This document shows positions 56,914 to 64,000 of a stretch of DNA of 64,000 nt, piece after piece. How positions within the stretch are numbered: the first letter of the stretch is position 1; the number at the start of each line of letters is the position of its first letter. The notes under the pieces are model-generated. The model was not told the DNA's origin and ran no database searches. It worked only from the letters and a program-made list of their open reading frames with translations. The stretch is taken from assembly GCA_022579005.1 (NCBI GenBank), contig MU401461.1, positions 62,001 through 126,000 on the forward strand, read 5' to 3'. The stretch comes from Poronia punctata (Eukaryota > Ascomycota > Sordariomycetes > Xylariales > Xylariaceae). The translations under genes were made by a program, and so were the position numbers.

Positions 56914-58762
56914 ATGGCGCCCGTTTTTGACGAAGACGGCCGCGGGCGCCCTTTGAGTGTTAAGGAGATTTCAAATCGGGCACAAGCTTTCGATTGGAAT
57001 GGGAACATACCGTTCAAGCATTGGCTGCGCACAGCGCAGACCTTGCAGCAAGAGGTAACGAACGCATGAAATAGCCTCGATTAGGGCCCGATTTCGTAAC
57101 CTGATCATGCTGACCAATTGTCGTATTAAAGGCGGACATGTATCTCCGGGACGGGAACATTACGCAGGCATACCTTCTTTACCTCCGGTACTCTATGCTG
57201 GTGCTAGACCTACTCAATACCCACCCCGAGGCGAAGACGCCAGATGGGAGAAAGGCCCTACGAAACAAAGCTCCGACCGTCGAGGTTGTGTTGAAAAATA
57301 TGGAAAGGCTTAAGCCAATAATAGAACAAGATTACCAAGACTGGACGGAAGCTCAAGCTAAAAAGAAGATACTGGCTCAGAAACACCGTCGAGCCCCTTC
57401 TGATAAATCCGAGCAGACAGTATACCAGCAGCACGCCTCGAAAGACCCAGCACTAGCCTACGCAAGTCGTTTATTGGATGCAGGCGAGCATCAAGACCTG
57501 GCCGTTGAGCTCGCCCAGAAAGAGATTCGAAGACGAGACAAGAACCGCAAAATAGGGAAAGGCGAGGGCGATACCCAAAATGACCCACAAGACCGCCGTA
57601 CAGCTGGCTTTTGGGAGAACTGGACTAAAGAGATAGCAGAAAAGCAAGCGGAGGATGAGGAGGCCTTTCGAAGACAGATGGAATCGACAAGGAGGAGATT
57701 GGATGGCGATACCGTCCAAAATACTATCCAATCTGGCCTCACGGCACACAATTTGCCGACATCTCGTTTCCCGGAACCGCCTAACTCCGTCTCTAATTAT
57801 TCTTACCCAAAAGTATTGAAATCGACACCAGTAGATTACAATCCCCAGCCACATAAGACGAGCGACATCAACACACTCCGACCGGATCGGCCTCTGAAAC
57901 AGGCGATTGATAAATACCCCTCTATTGCTCCGGAGCGGCCAATGAAGACACCGCATCTTACAGAGGATAATTCTCGCCCATACGCTATCGTTGACAGATC
58001 GCAAGATGTTCCAGGCGTCCCCCCCAAGATACGAGAGAAAGAAACAGAAGCAAAGACGAAGCAACATGGTGTGGCATTCAAACCAGCAGCGTACCTGGAG
58101 AATGGGGACCCTATTCGGCCTATTTTCCTGCCAAGGCGTCTTCGTGACGAATTCCTCAACCTGGCTGCAGATAATACTAGGCGCGGCCTGGAAATGTGTG
58201 GAATCCTATGCGGAACTGCAGTTAACAACGCCTTGTTTGTACGGTGCTTATTGATTCCCGAGCAAAAGTGTACCTCGGACACGTGCGAGACGGAGAATGA
58301 GGGGACTATGCTGGAGTATTGCATCGAAGCGGACCTGCTGATGCTGGGCTGGATACACACACACCCTACACAGACTTGTTTTATGAGTTCGCGAGATCTT
58401 CACACGCAAGCCGGGTACCAGGTCATGTTTCCCGAGAGTATTGCAATCGTGTGCGCGCCCAAGTTCGAGCCATCGTAAGTTGACAAATGCGCCCCTACTT
58501 GTTTAAAGCCGGTTTTGATTACGCAGAGGATCTAACATTTCCTACCAGGTATGGCATATTCCGACTAACAAATCCGCCGGGCTTGCCACACATACTGGGA
58601 TGTACACAATCATCAACATTCCATGCCCATTCGGCAGACAACCTGTACACTGGGGCAGAACATCCACCTGGCCATGTGTATGAACACGACGGCCTCGACT
58701 TCTATGTGCATGATCTTCGACCAGGTTTTAGTAACACTACCGGCGCGAACAAGAGATTTTAG
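56914..58762 (+). CDS. AMSH-type JAMM deubiquitinase (Sst2-like)
   Basis: This is a Lys63-specific zinc deubiquitinase of the AMSH/STAMBP class that recycles ubiquitin from ESCRT cargo at endosomes; the S. pombe counterpart is Sst2. Exons are 56914-57054, 57132-58474 and 58549-58762, giving 565 residues. The N-terminal USP8-dimerisation/MIT-like helical domain runs about 1-115 (RPLSVKEISNRAQAFDWNGN, ADMYLRDGNITQAYLLYLRY), followed by coiled-coil and a long disordered linker (120-370). The JAMM domain is about 370-565: GLEMCGILCG provides the Glu, and HTHPTQTCFMSSRDLHTQ the HxHP, Ser and Asp (His456, His458, Asp469), so the metal site is complete. The AMSH-specific insertions for Lys63 recognition (CTSDTCETENEG and the late Cys/His stretch) are present. 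The phase-2 intron 2 joins KFEPS to YGIFRLTNPPGLPHILGC. Confidence 0.95.
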
Positions 58763-61044
58763 GGCGTCAAGTTTCAAGGGGTCGGTTACCACCCAGGCAT
58801 ATGTTCATTATTTGCTTGCTTGATTTCTCCGCGGGCTGTCCGGTTCATAAAAGGAGGGTGGAGTTATCAACCCTGTTCTGAAGACCAGAAAGGTGGGATC
58901 AGACTTGCAACAGGACAGAAAAATGATTGATACCCACACACAGATATATTTCTATAATTACATAGCGTGGGTGTTTGGAAGGCCATTGTTTTTGTTTGAC
59001 TGGGTTTAGATGCATTAGCCTGGGATTATCAATTTGGAAGTTAGAACTAACAAGTGACCATGTCTATATTCAAGATTGAAAATCAACTAATGTAGTTGAC
59101 GATTGGGAAGAGGACAGTAGAATTGCCGTTCAAATTTAATCTTGTTGCTTACATCATTATTAGTCTTCTCTGCATGATCATCTGCATTTCATGGAAGATG
59201 GAGCGATTTACGAGCTGTATTGGTTTACTAAAGGTCTCATTTCGGCAAGAGTTATAAGGCTTGAGTCCTCGAATACGCCATGTCATTGAGCTGTAGCAAC
59301 TCTGCTATTACGGACGATTATGTCTACTTTACCTATTGAATTTGCAACTACCACTAACTAAGTGGGAAAAGAGAGCGAGCTCAAAGCTAACCACTTGAGA
59401 TCATGCCTCCCGAGCTTGTTTGCCTTTCCTTTCCATTTGTTTCTTTTTCACAGTTCCTTTGGTTGAAGACCTTAACATTAGGGCTCTCTATGTTTGTTGT
59501 CAGGATCATGTTCTATTCTAATTTACTTACTGTTCACGATCCCTTCGTTTTGCAACCTCAACTACAGGATCCAGTACACTCCTGTGCATAGGTAGTTACC
59601 TACCTATACCATCTGCATCGAGGCCGATCAGCTTTACCTGCATACTTACCTACATGTTCTGTGATAAGGAACGCTTCTCCTAACGATGGTTGTTTTGGTA
59701 TGAGGTCGTCATCCGGTACCTCCTCGATCGTTGGACTGTGGTATACTGTGCCTGGGTGTTTGGGTCGACGTCCAGGTCTCCCGTCCATGGGAAATCGTTG
59801 TTTGGAAACATCATCACTGAGCGTTCCCGGATTGCGAACATCTGGTCAGGTAGGTACGAATTGCCCGCGCATACATTAATCTACGAGGACCCAGACCAAC
59901 CTTCCACTTATTACACTCCAATACACCTACCTACCTACCTACCGTGACTGAGGGCTAATGAGAAAGTATCTTGGAACTTCTACAATCGAACTTCATCATG
60001 TCGGCAGCCCAATCCCCCAGCGCTGAAATCGACCTACCAGACCTCACAACTACCTGTAGCTTTAGGTAGTAACACAAGATGCTCTATACCTAACCTAACC
60101 TACAGCTAGTCTTGGTAATAATAGGTTTGTCTACCTATGAGGATAAGGGATGGTATTAAAGGTCTTTTAACATGGGATAAATGATTTATAAAAGCGCTTA
60201 TCACGTGCATTATCACGTGGTTAATACCACCTTAACCTAGGTGTAACAGTTCCCTTTTTCCTTATTCCTGACTTGTTTACCTGGTCAGACAATGACAATA
60301 TTATGGTTATTTTAAGGATAATAAGATAGTTATTTTGCTTTGTATAATAGGGTTAAGACTTTCTTGTCTAACTGTATAACTTTAAGTAAGTAAGTCATGA
60401 TCCTATCACAACTTCTAGTATGTATGTGTCGACTTGACTGTGCCAGCTACTTAGAGGTATCTAAAGGGAGGACGTAGCATGTTTCCATTGCGTGTTTTTG
60501 TTGTTTCTGACTGGTATTAATACCCCTTGTAATGCATTTAACTTCCACCGTCTTGCCTAGACCTATCGCGTCTTCTAAACAGCCGCCGGGCAGTTTGCAT
60601 ATTGGTAGCTGGCTATCTAATCATATCATCCACCGAATTGCGTGTAGCTGATACGGTTGCAAACTGATTTCAAAACCTGCGTGGTTTAAAGCTCTTGATG
60701 TTACTTCTTAGGCACTGGGAACATTTTGCATACTTGTGCCTAGCTAGTCGTTTTGACAGTTTGCGTTTGGGTATACCGGCAAAATCAAATTTGGTTAGAA
60801 GCTGTGTATCGTGTTTTTATTGCTATCTTCACGCTCTTGTTATCAAGGTTCCTGCTCTACAGCTTCGGCTGAGCTATCGTTAGACGATGTCTTGTCTTCG
60901 TTGCTAGCCGGGGCCACATAGCATGATGGCGTTTCCGGCGACTTTCGGTCTCGTCTTGTTTTTTTCCTTTCTTTCTGCTTAGTTCGGCTTTTGTCACGGT
61001 TCCGGTCTCGGTGCTTACGTGTACAGGCCAAGTCTACACCGAAA
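58763..61044. other. Gene-poor stretch leading to the AT-rich block
   Basis: About 2.3 kb with no supported gene. Two TTATCACGTG words lie 12 bp apart (60198, 60210). A minus-strand open frame 61031-60843 (start RKHRDRNRDKSRTKQKERKK, end SSNDSSAEAVEQEP) directly abuts the AT-rich block; its basic/acidic low-complexity character might be the end of a transposon protein, but this is a guess. Confidence 0.45.
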
Positions 61045-64000
61045 CGCCTATATAAGTAAATATAAGAGACCTTTGCTTTTTAAAAAAACCTTTTTTCTTT
61101 GTATAATAATAATAAGTTATTACGGACCCCTTAGTAGTGTAGATTATAATAGTTTATTGCACTTTAAAAAATCTTTATTAATTATTATTAATAAAACCTT
61201 TAGCTAAACATATTTACTATATTGCATTTATAATAAATTGCTATAGATTTGCTGCTAGAATAACTTGTACTTTGTACTTACATTGCTACCTACTAAGTAA
61301 AACTTATAATATATTAATATAAAGCTAAAAAACTACTTGCTTATTAATACTGCTACAACACTACTACGCTTACTTTAGTATATACTTTAAAAGCACACTA
61401 TAAACTTTAAATTTAGCAGTACCTTGTTTTGCTAACTAACCTTTTTTTTTTTACTTTAGCTTTAGCTTAATAGCATTAGTGCAATTTTAGCTCTTTTTCT
61501 AGCTTTTTAGCAAACTATTTATAAGCTTAATGCTAACTACTATATTTTTATTAACTATTTTAACTATAGTAAACTAGCTAGCAAAAAGCTGTTAAAGATT
61601 TTATAGCTTATTAATAATGTTGTAGCAAGCAGGTTTTAATAAGTTACTAAATTATAATAACAAGCAAGCTTAAATAATAAATAACTTAAGCAGCTTTAGT
61701 AACATGCAAGCAAATTAAAAGCAGCAAACTAATAACTTTACTTTAAAAAATAATAACTAAAAAAAAAATATATTAAGCTTTAAAACAATTTTATTACTGC
61801 TAAGAAATAGTATTAAAATACTATTAATAAAAAAAATATTATTACTGCTTAGCTAAAATAAGCAATATAGCAATATAATAAAGTATAATAAAATAATATG
61901 CAACTTTAAGCTAAAGTAGCAACGTTGCAAAGCTAGCTTAGCGCTGCTTTATAAAAACCTGCTTTAGCTTTACTACCTAGCATACTTATAGCTTTTAACC
62001 TTATTGCTCTTATATTTTAAGTTACATTTTTTTTTAGCGCTATTATTTTGCTTATATATTTTATATATAAAAAACTACTATGCAACTAAATTAGCAGCCT
62101 TTTTTTTTTTAATAAATTAAAAAAAGATAATAAAAAGCAATAAGAAAAATATGTTAACTAGTATAGCTAACTTAAACTTAAATTTGCTTTAAATAAAGAC
62201 TACTACTTAATACTAGCAAATAAGATTTTATTTACTTGCTTTAGCTTTTTTAGTATAGCATTTATATAAGTTTAATTATAAGTTAAATAAGTGTTAAGCA
62301 ACCTTTTTAACAACTTTAAATAGCTTGCTAGCTAGAAAAACTATAACAATGTGCTAGCAAACTTAAATGCGTTTTATGTTATTATTAACGTTTACTTAAA
62401 AGCTGTTTAAAAGTTTAAAAAATTAAAGCAAAGCAATACTTTGTTTGCTAGCTTTATTTTTACTTTTATTTAACTTGCTAATAAAAGCTAATATATTTTT
62501 TTATAATAAGTTAAACAGCTTTAAGCTAAAGTTAACAAAAGACTTTAAAACGCTTTTGTTTTATAAACAAGTTGCTTTAAACCTAATAATATTATAGCTT
62601 AAATAAACTTTTTATAATAGCTTTTAAATAATATTGCTAACTAGGATTTTTGCTTAAACTACTGCGCTTTAGCATATAACTTTACTTTATTAACTAATAA
62701 TTATATTTAAAAAAACTTTATAAACTTAAGTAAGCTTATAATAACAAAACTTTAAAGCTTTTTTATAGCTAAAAAAAAAAAAAAGCGCAAGCAACTTAAG
62801 CTTTGCTAATATTATAGTTAGCTAAAATACTTAGCTATATTTTATAAATTGTTAAAAGCTAGAAAATTATAAAAAAAAATAAAAAAGTTAATACTAACTA
62901 CTTAAATTAAGTTAAAAAAAAAGTAGCTTTTAGCTTAAGCTATAGCTAAAAGCGTTATATAAAGTTTTAAAAAACTAAAAAAAATTACTTATATATATAG
63001 TTTATAAGGCCTAATATATTTTTTAGCTTTAATGCTTATATATTTAATAGTAATAATACTTTAATTTTATATTAAACCTTTATTAACTTAAGCTGTTTTT
63101 TTTATAGTTTTATTAATACTTTATTTATATAAACTTATAACTTTACTTTTTATATTATTGCTTACTTTTATACTTTTTGCTTTATTAATAGCATAATAGC
63201 TAAAAAGGTTACTTAGTGCTGCACTATTTAGCACTAGCTTAGGGGGTATATTAAAAATTTAAAACTATACGCCTAGCTATTAAGCAATACTAACGTTATT
63301 TTAAAACTTTTTTAGCTACGCTAATATAACCTAGTTATTAACTAGCAAAAGGGCACTTTTATAATTAAAAATAACATAGCAATAAAAAAGCAGACTAAAG
63401 CTAACTTAACGCTATAATAATAAAATACTACTAAACTTAGCTTTAAAATACTTTAAACTTTAGTTTTTTTTATTAATACTGCTGCTTTTTTTTTAATAGC
63501 AAAATAAAAGGGCACTACTATTAATTTAATATTGTTTATTAAATTTATAGCTATTATAAACGCTTTTTGCTAAATTTTAAATAATAGCGCAGCTGCTAAC
63601 TACTATTTAGTAAAGCGCTTTGCTTTTAATACACTATTAGTGCTTTTATATAAACTGCTTATTAATAAAAACATTTTAAAACCTTAGTTTTTTTTACCTA
63701 GGCTTAAAGCGTACTATAACTAAGTATAAAAAGCGCTTTTTTTATAGCAAATAGCTAATAAAAATATTAATAAATTTTTTAAACGCAAAGACTTTTTTAT
63801 AAAAAAAAAAGTACTTGCTAAGCTACTAGCTAAGTATTATAACTTATTTAACGCTTTTTTGCTATAAAACATAAAAACCCTTTTTTTTTACTGGCCTTAT
63901 AACTATAAAATTAACTTTATTTTTAAAAAAAAACCTTTTAGCGCTATAGCATAATTTATATTTTTTTAAAAGTTATTAGTAGTTTAAAAATACTTAAACA
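61045..64000. repeat. AT-saturated block, probable RIP-mutated repeat, open at the window end
   Basis: Composition changes within about 40 bp near 61045 from normal to almost pure A/T with recurrent TTTA, TATAA, AGCT and GCTT words. No frame stays open and no gene is readable. The texture is the same as the interior of the transposon relic at 29440-32204, so RIP of a repeated element is the simplest explanation. No terminal repeat can be defined because the right end lies outside the window. Confidence 0.75.

Overview
The window is nuclear DNA of a filamentous ascomycete (Pezizomycotina, probably Sordariomycetes; a Xylariales-like genome is only a guess). The evidence is short GT-AG introns with CTRAC-like branch sites, fungal protein families (GH114, S28 and M6-like secreted peptidases, a GPI-anchored Ser/Thr-rich wall protein, an ERG26-like dehydrogenase), and extremely AT-rich tracts typical of repeat-induced point mutation (RIP). 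All gene models were joined by hand from splice sites and reading phase; each joined model has a length divisible by three.

Left part (1-28 kb), mostly accessory and secretory genes: a secreted type-B carboxylesterase, a membrane-anchored 3beta-HSD/ERG26-like dehydrogenase, a stretch with two small non-autonomous DNA transposons side by side, a small conserved basic protein, an MFS monocarboxylate-type transporter, a possible tiny membrane protein, a mitochondrial AUH-type enoyl-CoA hydratase divergent from an ankyrin protein, convergent secreted peptidases (M6-like and S28), a membrane-anchored SGNH hydrolase and a short PIPK-like kinase.

Middle (28.9-32.2 kb): a second copy of the small TA-flanked transposon lies directly beside a 2.76 kb AT-saturated element that has GC-rich terminal inverted repeats and a TA target duplication. 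Then follow a large Sec7-PH Arf GEF, a long gene-poor stretch, a DUF2237 protein, a GPI-anchored surface protein and a small secreted protein.

Right part (47.8-58.8 kb), mostly core housekeeping genes: an unusual tRNA-Lys(CTT) gene, a membrane-anchored GH114 enzyme, NOP56, VPS4, prefoldin subunit 6 and an AMSH-type deubiquitinase. VPS4 and AMSH both act at ESCRT/endosomes. From about 61.05 kb to the window end the DNA is again an AT-saturated, probably RIP-mutated block.

The most striking observation is the tRNA-Lys gene. Its anticodon loop is uninterrupted, but its T-arm carries a 61-nt insertion that looks exactly like a spliceosomal intron (GTAAGT, CTAAC, ATAG); removing it gives a perfect 73-nt cloverleaf. 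Other notable patterns are three types of inverted-repeat element with legible target duplications, and an octamer (TACGAGTA/TACTCGTA) that recurs about 26 times, all in non-coding DNA as far as I could see.
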